From NCBI GenBank assembly GCA_934401725.1, contig CAKRSS010000003.1:25465-89464 (forward strand): DNA of 64,000 bases. Direction: 5' to 3'. The notes under the pieces are model-generated. The model made no database searches and was not told the origin of the DNA. It saw only the letters and a list, made by a program, of their open reading frames with translations. Made by a program: the position numbers and the translations under genes. Of this stretch, positions 1 to 10,137 are shown one piece after another (the first letter of the stretch is position 1; the number at the start of each line of letters is the position of its first letter). Source of the DNA: an uncultured Eubacteriales bacterium (GTDB lineage Bacteria > Bacillota > Clostridia > Oscillospirales > CAG-272).

Positions 1-157
1 CATACGCGCCGCTCATAACGCCGGTATAGGGCACGTAGTGGCAGTCAGCGAGGTGTCTCCGGCACCGAATTACGAGTGCTCTGGGGGCGTTGACACAATT
101 CTTCACAATTTTGACAACGCAGCCGAGCTGTTCGCTTTCTAATTTGATTTTCAGCAT
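1..157 (-). CDS. Partial unknown protein, N-terminal 52 codons
   Basis: An open frame starts at the ATG at 157 and runs off the left edge of the window with no stop. The ATG is preceded by AAAGGAG about ten bases upstream, a strong ribosome binding site, and it overlaps the last codons of the upstream SGNH hydrolase gene, which suggests translational coupling. The visible peptide begins MLKIKLESEQLGCVVKIVKN and is Cys/Arg-rich further on. I do not recognise a family; the C-terminal part is needed. Confidence 0.5.
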   Translation of the reverse strand, partial: MLKIKLESEQLGCVVKIVKNCVNAPRALVIRCRRHLADCHYVPYTGVMSGAY

Positions 158-861
158 GGTACTATCGCTCCTTTGTGTTTTTCAAGAATTGAAATCAGTG
201 TGTTTCTGATTATAAGCTGTCCCTTTTCGTTGGGATGGATGCCGTCCTCGCAGTAGAGATCGTCTATGCGGCGGTTGGCGAGAAACGCTCCTCGCAGATC
301 GACGCAGACACAGCCGTTCTCGGCCGCGAGTCCCTCGATGGCGCGGGAGTAGTTCTCCTGATAACGGTAGATGGTGTTGGCGTCGCCCAGCCAGTGAAGG
401 ATGGCGTCGCGGTCGAGTCCGTCACGGCAGACCCAGTCGAGATACCGCTCGGGGCAGACCGGCGGAAGCGTCGACATGACGGGGCTTATGCCGTGGTCGC
501 GCAGTAGCTTTATCAGCTGACGGTAAATGTCGGTGAACTTGGAGATGGGGGTTTTAGGACTGTGCTCGTCGTCGGGACGCGCCGCAACCTCGGACCAGTC
601 AAAGTCGGAGTCGTTGCCGCCCAGCTCGAGCATCACAGCGTCGCTGCGATTCCCCTTCTGAAGGTACTTGTCGACATAATCATAGCCCCGCTCGACGGTG
701 CAACCGAAGCGCGACAGGTTTGTCACCTGAATGGAATACATCTGTGCAATGCTGTCCACGCCGATGGTGTTGCTTATCGAATATTTACGTGTGCTGTTGT
801 TCAGCACCACACCCCGGAGGATTGAATCCCCCATAATCGAGATGCTGTGGATGAGGTTCAT
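151..861 (-). CDS. SGNH/GDSL-family hydrolase (esterase-like)
   Basis: A 236-residue cytoplasmic-looking SGNH hydrolase. Block I is IMGDS with the candidate nucleophile Ser13, block III is GGND at residues 81-84, and block V is DGIHPN with Asp206 and His209 completing the catalytic triad. No signal peptide is visible, so it probably acts on an internal ester such as an acetylated sugar or lipid; the substrate cannot be told from sequence. The start is supported by AGGGGAG nine bases upstream, and a -10/-35 pair lies at 895-923. Its stop overlaps the start of the partial gene to the left, so the two probably form an operon. Confidence 0.85.
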   Translation of the reverse strand: MNLIHSISIMGDSILRGVVLNNSTRKYSISNTIGVDSIAQMYSIQVTNLSRFGCTVERGYDYVDKYLQKGNRSDAVMLELGGNDSDFDWSEVAARPDDEHSPKTPISKFTDIYRQLIKLLRDHGISPVMSTLPPVCPERYLDWVCRDGLDRDAILHWLGDANTIYRYQENYSRAIEGLAAENGCVCVDLRGAFLANRRIDDLYCEDGIHPNEKGQLIIRNTLISILEKHKGAIVPC

Positions 862-894
862 GGTACGCTCCCCTGCTTTTTGTGTTCTGACTGT

Positions 895-923
895 ATTATA
901 CCCCGCTCCGGCACGGTTTTCAA
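895..923 (-). promoter_or_regulatory. Sigma-A type promoter for the SGNH hydrolase gene
   Basis: On the minus strand TTGAAA (923-918), a 17-base spacer and a consensus TATAAT (900-895) sit about 35 bases before the start codon. This is a near-ideal housekeeping promoter geometry. Confidence 0.7.
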
Positions 924-1065
924 CCTACTGTCAATTATTTGAGGCTACTACCTCATTTCACGCGGTAGAATCGCGGAAAATGTGCTCTACCTGCAGTAGA
1001 ATCGGCCTCTCCCGGAGGGGGAAACGGGCGTCGCGCTCAAATTCTGAAGGTTTGGAAGGTGAAAG

Positions 1066-1914
1066 ATGACTGAAAACGACCTCAAGCAAAACATTGCCCG
1101 CAACATTGCGGCGTTGCGTCGTGCCTACAACATGACGCAGGCGGAGCTCGCCGAAAAGCTGAGCTACTCCGACAAGTCCATATCAAAATGGGAACGCGGG
1201 GACGGTCTGCCCGACGTCTTTGTCCTGACCAAGATTGCTTCTCTTTTCGGCGTCACCGTCAACGACCTGCTTGCCCGCGAAACTCCCGAACCGCAAACGC
1301 CTGCCCCAGTGCAGAAAAGCATTTTGCGCTCGCGTCACTCGCTCATCACCGCGCTGTCGGTAGGGCTTGTGTGGTTCGTGGCAGCGCTGGTTTTCTTCTT
1401 CATAAAGGTGTTCGTGCCCGAGTCGCCATGGGCGTGGATGGTGTTCGTTTATGCGCTGCCCGCCGCATCGACTGTGCTCGTGGTGTTCATGCATCTGTGG
1501 TGGAAGATCATTCCGCAGTGCCTGTCGGTGAGCCTGCTCGTCTGGAGCATTGCAGTCTGCGTCCACTTAACAGCTGTATTACCCGGCGTGCGGAACGTCA
1601 CTATGATATATGTGGCGGCAGGCGTGTTCCAGGTGCTGGTGATACTGTGGTACGCCTATCAGTACGTGCGGCTGAAGTGGCACCTCACCTTCCGTCCCGG
1701 CAAGTCCGGAGCGGACTCCGCCAAGGCGGCAAAGGAGCAGAACAGCTCCACTGACAGTGAGTCTGTGGCCGACAGCGCGTCGGCTGACCATGCGGCAACC
1801 GCTACCGTGGCCATGTCCGCAGATGACAGCAAGTCGTCCGCTCCCGCCTCCCCCGCCCCGGAGCGCTCCGACAAAGAGCCGTCGCGCAGGGACGCCGACA
1901 AGAAAAAGCAATAA
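1066..1914 (+). CDS. XRE-family helix-turn-helix regulator with four membrane segments
   Basis: A 282-residue protein with an N-terminal Cro/CI-type HTH (residues about 8-68, including MTQAELAEKL and the recognition part SDKSISKWERG), a short linker, four predicted transmembrane helices (about 92-116, 124-146, 150-172 and 178-203) and a hydrophilic Ser/Ala/Asp-rich tail. Membrane-anchored XRE proteins of this layout are common in Clostridia and are thought to link an envelope signal to transcription. The upstream region (about 940-1004) holds two copies of GTAGAATCG 31 bases apart and the inverted repeat TCTAC-N5-GTAGA (986-1000), possible self-binding sites. The ribosome binding site is GGAAGG. 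It lies 30 bases before the EEP lipoprotein gene, so the two are probably cotranscribed. Confidence 0.85.
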   Translation: MTENDLKQNIARNIAALRRAYNMTQAELAEKLSYSDKSISKWERGDGLPDVFVLTKIASLFGVTVNDLLARETPEPQTPAPVQKSILRSRHSLITALSVGLVWFVAALVFFFIKVFVPESPWAWMVFVYALPAASTVLVVFMHLWWKIIPQCLSVSLLVWSIAVCVHLTAVLPGVRNVTMIYVAAGVFQVLVILWYAYQYVRLKWHLTFRPGKSGADSAKAAKEQNSSTDSESVADSASADHAATATVAMSADDSKSSAPASPAPERSDKEPSRRDADKKKQ

Positions 1915-1944
1915 GCATGTTATATTAGAAAGGAAAATCACGAA

Positions 1945-3393
1945 ATGAAAAAGTTTGTCTGCCTGCTGGCGTTCGTCTTGTGCTTTGTGATGCTGTTCGC
2001 AGCCTGCAACAACGACGTGCCGAACCCCTCAGACACTACAACACCCGCCGAGTCCCAAGGCTCCGTAACCGAGCCCGGCTCCAATGGCTCCGACACCTCC
2101 GGAACGTCAGAAACCACTGTTCCGACCGACAATGACGGCGTCGTTGCTTCGGACGGCAAAACCGAATTCACGCTCATCCGCGCCGATCAGATGGAGCAGA
2201 CGCTTGTCAACTGCGCCAGCGAGCTGCGCACAAAAATCGCCACTGGCTACAACGTTCAGCTGTCTATCAAATCCGACTGGGTAAAGGGGCTTGGAAAAGA
2301 CGAGTCCGTCGAAAACAATGAGCGCGAAATCCTCGTTGGCCACACCAACCGTAAGGAAAGCCGCGACGTTCTCGCAACGCTGAAGGAAAATCAGTACGTC
2401 GTCAAGTGGGTCGGCTACAAGCTGGTCATCACCGGCTACGACGACTACGCCGCCGCAACCGCCGTCAAGGCGTTCATGGAGAAGTACGTCGCCGGCGGCG
2501 ACAAGCTGGTCTTCCCCGCAGACGAGGTAATGACCGGCACGGCTTCCGTTCAGAAAGTCTACCTCACCAAGAATGCAGACTTCCGAGTCATGTCCTACAA
2601 CCTCGCAGGAACCACCAAGGAGTACAGCACCCGCAGGGCTTACATCGCCGAGTCCATTCTCTACTACCTGCCCGACGTTATCGGCTTCCAGGAATGCAAC
2701 GCAACCGTCCATAAGGATATACTGTCCGGCAGCCTGATTTCGAAATACTACGCCACCAATATCCGCCAGCATTCCAACGGCTCTACATACAACTACACGC
2801 CTATCCTCTACCTCAAGACAAAGTACAACAACCTCGAGTCCGGCGTGACGTTCCTGCGCAGCCGCTATACCGGCACAAACACAAAGTCCATTTCGTGGGC
2901 AGTGCTCGAGCGCAAGTCTGACGGGCAGCGCTTCATCGTGGTCAACATGCACGGCTCGCTGTGGTCGACCGACTACAAGCTCCCCGCAGGCGAGACTCAC
3001 GATACCATGAAGGCCAAGGCCGCGTACGAATGGAAGATTGACAACGCAAAAGAGATGATCGACAAGATCGCCGAGCTGCAGGCGAAGTACGGCGCGCTAC
3101 CCGCATTCACCACGGGCGACTACAACTTCAATGTAAATCACGATGCCTATAAGGTCACAATGCAGTCGACAGGACTTGCGTCGTCGCGCGAAGTCGCCAA
3201 GACCTCAGACTCCGGCGGCTCTTATCACAATGAAATCGGCACAAAGCCCCCCGCCTCCGGACTTCCCATCGACCACATCTTCTTCTTCCCCAACCAGACG
3301 GACGTGTTCTGCTACAAGATCGGCACAACCGAAACCGACCTCAATTCCACCGACCACTGCCCCGTCTACGCTGATTTCAAGCTGGCGAAATAG
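1945..3393 (+). CDS. Lipoprotein with shared EILVG module and endonuclease/exonuclease/phosphatase domain
   Basis: 482 residues. Signal peptide with lipobox LFAAC (Cys21), then a Ser/Thr/Pro/Asp linker to about residue 70. Residues about 72-182 form an alpha/beta module with REILVGHTNRKES and YVVKWVGYKLVITG, which recurs in the lipoproteins at 26341 and 30473. Residues about 212-481 are an EEP (DNase I/Mg-dependent phosphatase) domain: MSYNL, GFQECN, VNMHGS, the catalytic GDYNFN and the terminal STDHCPVYADF. Such domains hydrolyse phosphodiester or phosphomonoester bonds using Mg; a surface enzyme cutting DNA, a phospholipid or a phosphorylated glycan is possible, and the target is unknown. 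It follows the XRE regulator and ends before a bidirectional hairpin. Confidence 0.85.
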   Translation: MKKFVCLLAFVLCFVMLFAACNNDVPNPSDTTTPAESQGSVTEPGSNGSDTSGTSETTVPTDNDGVVASDGKTEFTLIRADQMEQTLVNCASELRTKIATGYNVQLSIKSDWVKGLGKDESVENNEREILVGHTNRKESRDVLATLKENQYVVKWVGYKLVITGYDDYAAATAVKAFMEKYVAGGDKLVFPADEVMTGTASVQKVYLTKNADFRVMSYNLAGTTKEYSTRRAYIAESILYYLPDVIGFQECNATVHKDILSGSLISKYYATNIRQHSNGSTYNYTPILYLKTKYNNLESGVTFLRSRYTGTNTKSISWAVLERKSDGQRFIVVNMHGSLWSTDYKLPAGETHDTMKAKAAYEWKIDNAKEMIDKIAELQAKYGALPAFTTGDYNFNVNHDAYKVTMQSTGLASSREVAKTSDSGGSYHNEIGTKPPASGLPIDHIFFFPNQTDVFCYKIGTTETDLNSTDHCPVYADFKLAK

Positions 3394-3466
3394 TCGGCTT
3401 TGCATAACGATTTCGGCGTGATTTGAGCACGGTTTTGATGCGATTGAAAAACGACTTCAAAGCGAA

Positions 3467-3514
3467 ATCAATGAAAAAATGCCGCGGCATGTGCCGCGGC
3501 ATTTTTTCATTGAT
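3467..3514. terminator. Perfect 23-bp inverted repeat between convergent genes
   Basis: A perfect inverted repeat with arms at 3467-3489 and 3492-3514. The core is ATGCCGCGGCA facing TGCCGCGGCAT, flanked by A6 on one side and T6 on the other, so it can act as an intrinsic terminator in both directions for the lipoprotein gene on the left and the oxidoreductase on the right. Confidence 0.85.
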
Positions 3515-3530
3515 ATAACCGTCTGCGTCG

Positions 3531-4892
3531 TCAAACAACTCCGCCGCGCGCCAATATCTCGTGACGCACACGGTCGGCGGGGACATCGCGCAGCGGGGTT
3601 CCGGTTCTCCGGGCTATGTCGGCCGCAATGCCGACAGCCTCGCCCATGGCAAAGCAGGGCGGCATCACGCGCACGGCTCCCATCGCCTCACGGTCAGCCG
3701 ACAGGCAGCGCCCGGCCATGCCGAGGTTGTCAAAGCCGCGCGCAATGAGACTGCGGAGCGGAATGTTGTAATCCGACTGCCCCGTGACGGGCTGATAGTG
3801 CACGGTGTTGCTCTTGTGTATGTCAACGGAATTCGAGCAGAGCACGACGCCGTCCTCAAACATACGGCCGCTCATAATGTCGCTGCCGAGCAGGACATAC
3901 TCGCCGACAATGCGGCGGCTCTCGCGTACGCCAAGCGCCGGTGCAGTCTCGACAAGGTAGCAGTTCTCAAGCCCCGGAATGTGGCGGCGCAAAAACTCAA
4001 CTATGCGCGGAATCTGCGCGCGCTGCGAAATTTCAGCCGCGGTGACGACCTCGGGGTCAAGCGAGTTTATATTCTCGTCTATCTGCGCCATGTTGACGTA
4101 CCATCGGCCGTCGGTGTTCTCGAATATACGCAGCTTCTGCGTGCCGCAGGGGAACTCGCCGGTGCGCTGTCCATCGGCGATAACGTCCATGAAAAAGCGC
4201 GCGCGCATCTCGGAGTGCTCCGACATGTAGCTGTCAAGCGCCGCCTTATCAACACCAGCAATGGAGAAAAACATGGACGCCGTCTGAACCTCGCCCTGCT
4301 CGTCGCCGTAGAGCGTCTCGGCTCCGGCACAGTGCGCAAGCGCGGCGTCGCCGGTCGCGTCTATCATGACAGAGGCCGAAATCCGATATATGCCCGCCTT
4401 GGTCGAGACGTAGGCAGATGTGATGTGCCGGTCGCCGCCGGGCGTCAACGCCGTGTCGACAGACACCAGCCGCGCGTGGTACAGCAGCTCAACGCCCGCC
4501 TCGATGCACATGCTCTCCGATACACGCTTGAAGGACTCGATGTTGTAGGGAATGACGCCGACATGCCCGCGCGTGCGGTAGCCGCAGTATGAGTTGCCAC
4601 CCATGCACTCGCGCCAACCGATAGCGCCGCCGTCGCGCTCCATGCGTTCCACAAGTTCGTCATAAATGCCCTTGATTATCTGACGCTTGCCGCGCACGTC
4701 GAGACAGGTCATGAAGGTGCCGATAAGCCCGGCCGTCGCCGTGCCGCCGAGGTAGCCTTCCGTCTCAATGAGCAGCGTACGCGCCCCGCTCCTTGCGGAC
4801 GCAATAGCCGCGCCGATTCCGGCGCACCCGCCGCCGCAGACCAGCACGTCGCAGTCAAGCCGACGGACTACAGGCAGAGTTATCTGTTCCAT
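3531..4892 (-). CDS. FAD-dependent oxidoreductase (FAD_oxidored family)
   Basis: 453 residues. The N-terminal Rossmann motif VLVCGGGCAGIGAAIA (residues 17-32), the following LLIETEGYLGGTAT and the C-terminal AMGEAVGIAADIA are typical of the FAD-dependent oxidoreductase family found widely in gut Clostridia and Bacteroidota, often next to sugar catabolism genes. The reaction is unknown; members act as oxidases or dehydrogenases on sugars or organic acids. No signal peptide. The start has GGAGG nine bases upstream. Two perfect palindromes overlie and precede the promoter (4929-4960), indicating control by a dedicated repressor, and the gene stands alone, convergent with the EEP lipoprotein gene. 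Confidence 0.85.
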   Translation of the reverse strand: MEQITLPVVRRLDCDVLVCGGGCAGIGAAIASARSGARTLLIETEGYLGGTATAGLIGTFMTCLDVRGKRQIIKGIYDELVERMERDGGAIGWRECMGGNSYCGYRTRGHVGVIPYNIESFKRVSESMCIEAGVELLYHARLVSVDTALTPGGDRHITSAYVSTKAGIYRISASVMIDATGDAALAHCAGAETLYGDEQGEVQTASMFFSIAGVDKAALDSYMSEHSEMRARFFMDVIADGQRTGEFPCGTQKLRIFENTDGRWYVNMAQIDENINSLDPEVVTAAEISQRAQIPRIVEFLRRHIPGLENCYLVETAPALGVRESRRIVGEYVLLGSDIMSGRMFEDGVVLCSNSVDIHKSNTVHYQPVTGQSDYNIPLRSLIARGFDNLGMAGRCLSADREAMGAVRVMPPCFAMGEAVGIAADIARRTGTPLRDVPADRVRHEILARGGVV

Positions 4893-4912
4893 GATTCATC
4901 CTCCGAATTGTT

Positions 4913-4941
4913 AAAATATTAGCCAAATCAAACGTTTGTAA
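4913..4941 (-). promoter_or_regulatory. Probable promoter of the FAD oxidoreductase gene
   Basis: On the minus strand TTACAA (4941-4936), 17 bases, then TATTTT (4918-4913), about 20 bases before the start codon. The match is moderate; the overlapping palindromes support a regulated promoter. Confidence 0.45.
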
Positions 4942-4960
4942 CTTAAGGGTTTACGTAAAC
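4929..4960. promoter_or_regulatory. Two perfect palindromes, candidate operator sites
   Basis: CAAACGTTTG (4929-4938) and GTTTACGTAAAC (4949-4960) are perfect palindromes centred 21 bases, two helical turns, apart and cover the -35 side of the oxidoreductase promoter. The A/T-rich arms with a central CG dinucleotide resemble LacI-family operators. No LacI gene is in the window, so the regulator is not identified. Confidence 0.5.
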
Positions 4961-5008
4961 AAAACGCGCGACACCGCGCGCCTTAGCTGACTTTCAGGTG
5001 GGCGGACA

Positions 5009-5044
5009 CTTGCATCCACTTGCATCCACTCGCGTCCACTTGCG
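5009..5044. repeat. Short 10-bp tandem repeat
   Basis: Three and a half units of TGCATCCACT, the third altered to CGCGTCCACT, lie in the gene-free stretch 4961-5411. The rest of that stretch shows no convincing gene, only the two stem-loop repeat copies listed separately. Confidence 0.6.
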
Positions 5045-5103
5045 ATTCGCGCCCGACTTCCCTTTCTCCACCGCGCGCTCCCACTCACTCAAACCTCTTC
5101 TCC

Positions 5104-5175
5104 GAAAGTTTTTGCGGGTTCCAATGGGGGCTTTTTTCAAAAAGCTCCCTTGGCGGGGTTCGGGGCAACGCCCCG
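5104..5175. repeat. Stem-loop repeat element, copy 1
   Basis: Begins GAAAGTTTTTGCGGG, contains an imperfect hairpin around GGGGGCTTTTTTCAAAAAGC and ends with a second small hairpin GGGGCAACGCCCC. It matches the copy at 5332-5405 along its whole length in the same orientation, so this is a dispersed element and not chance similarity. Confidence 0.75.
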
Positions 5176-5331
5176 AGCGCAATCGTCCTCCGCTCACTAT
5201 CCCCCATTCCGAATGGGCACCGGACGCGAAGCATGGCGGTGCTGAACTACAACGTGATGCCGTAACATCTGCGCTTAAACGCCCAAAACCGTACGTCCCG
5301 GCGTCTCGCAGCCCCTGCCACGCCCCTTTTT

Positions 5332-5405
5332 GAAAGTTTTTGCGGGATTCTTAAGGGCGCTTTTTTCAAAAAGCGCCCTTAAGCGGGGTCTGGGGCAGCG
5401 CCCCG
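5332..5405. repeat. Stem-loop repeat element, copy 2
   Basis: Second copy of the element at 5104-5175: GAAAGTTTTTGCGGG, a perfect 16-bp stem (5350-5383) and the GGGGC-AGC-GCCCC hairpin. It ends only a few bases from the yebC stop codon, so on the minus strand it is the 3' untranslated end of the yebC transcript. Confidence 0.75.
5350..5383 (-). terminator. Hairpin after yebC, within repeat copy 2
   Basis: A perfect 16-bp stem, arm CTTAAGGGCGCTTTTT with its complement and a two-base loop, lies downstream of yebC. It lacks a long U tract after the stem, but the T/A-rich apex and the second GC hairpin should still stop or stabilise the transcript. Confidence 0.5.
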
Positions 5406-5411
5406 AAAACC

Positions 5412-6140
5412 TTAATCGCAGTTCTCCCAGTTGTGGAAGACGTTAATGACGTCGTCGTTGTCCTCGAGGTTATCTAGCAGGAGGTTCATGTGCTTGATGT
5501 CGTCCTCGTTCTCGAGGGTGACGTAGGTGGACGGAATCTTATCCATCTCGGCGGACTCAATCTTGTACCCGGCCGCCTCAAGCGCGTCACGGACAGAGTA
5601 AAGATCGTCCGGCTCGGTGTAAATCTCGAAGGTCTCCTCGTCGGAAACAAAATCGGAAGCTCCGGCCTCGAGCGCTGTCTCCATCAGCGCATCCTCACTC
5701 TTGACGTCCTCGCGCAGAACAACTATCACACCCTTGTCCGAGAACAGAAAGCCCACGCAGCCGACCTGACCCATGTTGCCGCCGAACTTGTCGAAGAAGT
5801 GGCGAACCTCGCCGGCGGTGCGGTTGCGGTTGTCCGTCGTCGCCTCGACGATGACGGCAATTCCGCAGGGACCGTAGCCTTCGTATGTCACTTTTTCGTA
5901 ATTTACGCTGTCAGAACCCATCGCTTTTTTGATTATGCGATCAATATTGTCGTTGGGAACGTTGTTTGCCTTGGCCTTGGAAATAAGGTCGCGCAGCTTG
6001 GAGTTGGAGGCAGGGTCGCCGCCGCCGGCCTTGACCGCAAGCGCAATCTCCTTGCCTATCTTGGTGAATACGTTGGCGCGCTGAGCGTCTGTCTTCTCTT
6101 TTTTGTGCTTGATGTTAGCCCATTTGCTGTGTCCGGACAT
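5412..6140 (-). CDS. yebC: YebC/PmpR (TACO1) family protein
   Basis: 242 residues, the usual length. The N-terminus MSGHSKWANIKHKKEKTDAQ is the family hallmark, followed by VTYEGYGPCGIAVIVEATTD and NRTAGEVRHFFDKFGG in the second domain. Family members are described as DNA-binding regulators or, in more recent work, as factors that relieve ribosome stalling. It sits 24 bases downstream of argS on the same strand, so it is probably the last gene of an argS-yebC unit and ends at the repeat-borne hairpin. Confidence 0.95.
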   Translation of the reverse strand: MSGHSKWANIKHKKEKTDAQRANVFTKIGKEIALAVKAGGGDPASNSKLRDLISKAKANNVPNDNIDRIIKKAMGSDSVNYEKVTYEGYGPCGIAVIVEATTDNRNRTAGEVRHFFDKFGGNMGQVGCVGFLFSDKGVIVVLREDVKSEDALMETALEAGASDFVSDEETFEIYTEPDDLYSVRDALEAAGYKIESAEMDKIPSTYVTLENEDDIKHMNLLLDNLEDNDDVINVFHNWENCD

Positions 6141-6164
6141 AGTTAATACCTCATATATAAATAA

Positions 6165-7913
<1,749 letters not shown>

Positions 7914-8008
7914 ATGTCTTTCCGTTCCTTTGCGGCGTGCGCATCACGCACACGCAAATGCAATTATTTTTTAGTGGTATTACTCTTGATTTGTGACGCC
8001 AAAACCGA

Positions 8009-8479
8009 TTATCTTGTCAGGTGGCAAACAGTCGCCCCGAGAAACGCCACGATCTCGGCGCGGTCGAGCAGCAGCTGCGCGCCCTTCATTCCGGCACTGA
8101 GCGTTATCCTGTCGTGGGACAGCGCCGAGTCGTCAATGTAGGTTGGAAACGCCTTCTTCATGCCGATGGGCGACACCCCGCCGCGCACGTATCCGGTGAT
8201 TCCCGGCAAATCCTTGACGTGCAAAAGCTCGAGCGACTTGTTGCCGCTCGCCGTGGCGGCCGCCTTTAAGTCAAGCTCGGCCGCACATGGAATGCAGAAC
8301 ACCACCACGCCGTGGCGGTCTCCGCGCGCCGCGAGAGTTTTGAAAACCATGTCCTGCGGCAGGCCTATCTGGGCGGCGACATGCACGCCTGAAAGGTCGT
8401 TTTCGTCCGGGACGTACTCGCAGACGGTGTACTGTATTTTTGCCGTATCGAGACGGCGCATAGCGTTTGTTTTATTCAT
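8009..8479 (-). CDS. ybaK: YbaK/ProX-type aminoacyl-tRNA deacylase
   Basis: 156 residues from the ATG at 8479, which overlaps the end of recN by eight bases (ATGAATAA) and has GGGAG upstream; the longer frame to 8548 lies inside recN and is not used. The fold is marked by IQYTVCEY near the start, the catalytic-lysine segment MVFKTLAARGD and GGVSPIG followed by the KKAFPTYIDD stretch. Members of this family hydrolyse Cys-tRNA-Pro and so guard translation fidelity. Last gene of the nusB operon. Confidence 0.9.
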   Translation of the reverse strand: MNKTNAMRRLDTAKIQYTVCEYVPDENDLSGVHVAAQIGLPQDMVFKTLAARGDRHGVVVFCIPCAAELDLKAAATASGNKSLELLHVKDLPGITGYVRGGVSPIGMKKAFPTYIDDSALSHDRITLSAGMKGAQLLLDRAEIVAFLGATVCHLTR

Positions 8480-10130
8480 GCTCAAGCAGCTCCCTTGCAG
8501 CCTCGCACTGCTTTTCGGTAATGTTGATTCCGCCGAGGATGCGCGCAATTTCGTGAACGCGCTCGTCCCCGCTTATCGCTCTGACCGACGTCTCGGCGCG
8601 CCCGCCGGACTCGCCCTTTGAGATGAGCAGGTGCCGGTCGGCCAACGACGCAATCTGCGCCGAGTGCGTCACGCACAGAACCTGCGCGCCACGCGACAGC
8701 TCGTGCAGCTTAACGCCGACCTTGCGCGAGGTCTTGCCCGAAATTCCGGCGTCGACCTCGTCGAATATCATTGTGTCGATTCCGTCGTTCTCGGACAGCA
8801 CGCATTTGAGCGCCAGCATGACGCGCGACAGCTCGCCACCCGACGCCGTTTTGGCCAGCGGGACGGGGTCCTCGCCGGGATTGGCCGCGATCATGAACTC
8901 GACGGCGTCGCAGCCGTCGGCTCCCGGCTCGCAGGGGCTCACGTCGATGCCGAACCGCACGCCCGGCATGTCGAGGTAGGCGAGAATTTCGCACACGCGC
9001 CCCGCGGCCTCGACCGCGGCGGCACGACGCAGCTTTGTCAGCCGTGCGCCGAGCTCCCGGACACGTCCCGCAGCCTCCGCAATAAGCGTCTCAAGCTCGG
9101 CGGCGCGCGCATCGGAATTATCGAGCGCGTCAAGCCTTGCCGCCGCGTCATCGCGGAAGGCGCGTACGGTGGGAATGTCCGCCCCGTACTTGCGCTCGAG
9201 GCGGCCTATCAGATCAAGGCGGCTCTCGATTTTATCGAGCATGGCGGTTGGGTCGCCGTCGAAATCGTCGGTATAGCCGTGGGCGGTCGAGGCGACGTCC
9301 TCGACCTCGTAGCGGCAGTTTTCCAGCCGCACTGCAAGCTCTGCCGCTTCGGGAATGACGCCCGACAGCTGCTCAAGCGCGCTCTGCGCGCGCTGAAGCA
9401 GCACGGCGACCGAGCCTTTTTCGCTCGCGTAAAGCGCGCGATAGGCGAAATCGGCCTGTTTTTTTATCTTTTCGGCGCTCTGGAGCCGCAGGCGCGCGGC
9501 CGAAAGCTCCTCTTCCTCGCCCGCTTTGAGGCGCGCGCCGTCAATTTCCTTTATCTGATACTCAAGTATGTCGCGCAGGCGCATTTTTTCGGCCTCGTTG
9601 CGGCGCAGGTTACGCAACTCGTCGTCGAGGGCGCGCCAGTTGCCGTAGGCCTCGCGGTAGGCGGCAAGCTGCGATGCGGTGCCCGCGTAGGCGTCGAGCA
9701 GGCGTATGTGGTACGACCGCTGAAGCAGGCGCTGGTTGTCGTGCTGGCCGTGTATTGTTATCAGCGTTCTGCCGACCTCGCGCAGCATCGCCGCCGTGAC
9801 GGTCTGCCCGTTTATGCGCGCGCTCGACCGTCCGTCGGCCGACACGCTGCGGCAAAGCAGGACGCCGTCCTCGTGCTCTATTCCGTAATCGTCGAGCAGT
9901 GCGCAGGTTGACGCGCCGGGACGGTCGAAAAGCGCCGTTACCGTCGCGCGATCCTCACCGGCGCGTATCAGCTCGCGCGGCGCGCGGCTGCCGAGCAGCA
10001 GGCCGATGCTGTCGATAATAATCGACTTGCCCGCGCCCGTCTCGCCCGTCAGCACGCAGAAGCCGTCCGAAAACTCGATGTCCGCCTGCTTTATCACCGC
10101 GACGTTGACAATCTGAAGTGACCTTAGCAT
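8472..10130 (-). CDS. recN: DNA repair protein RecN
   Basis: 552 residues, typical length. SMC-like ATPase with Walker A GETGAGKS near residue 32, long central coiled coil, ABC signature TASGGELSRVMLALK and Walker B TMIFDEVDAGISG. RecN organises broken DNA ends for recombinational repair. It follows argR with a seven-base gap, the standard Bacillota arrangement argR-recN. Confidence 0.96.
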   Translation of the reverse strand: MLRSLQIVNVAVIKQADIEFSDGFCVLTGETGAGKSIIIDSIGLLLGSRAPRELIRAGEDRATVTALFDRPGASTCALLDDYGIEHEDGVLLCRSVSADGRSSARINGQTVTAAMLREVGRTLITIHGQHDNQRLLQRSYHIRLLDAYAGTASQLAAYREAYGNWRALDDELRNLRRNEAEKMRLRDILEYQIKEIDGARLKAGEEEELSAARLRLQSAEKIKKQADFAYRALYASEKGSVAVLLQRAQSALEQLSGVIPEAAELAVRLENCRYEVEDVASTAHGYTDDFDGDPTAMLDKIESRLDLIGRLERKYGADIPTVRAFRDDAAARLDALDNSDARAAELETLIAEAAGRVRELGARLTKLRRAAAVEAAGRVCEILAYLDMPGVRFGIDVSPCEPGADGCDAVEFMIAANPGEDPVPLAKTASGGELSRVMLALKCVLSENDGIDTMIFDEVDAGISGKTSRKVGVKLHELSRGAQVLCVTHSAQIASLADRHLLISKGESGGRAETSVRAISGDERVHEIARILGGINITEKQCEAARELLEHE

Positions 10131-10137
10131 ATTGCCC

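Noticed and set aside
8480..8548. N-terminal extension of YbaK
   Set aside because: Lies inside recN, and the ATG at 8479 gives the normal family N-terminus with a ribosome binding site.
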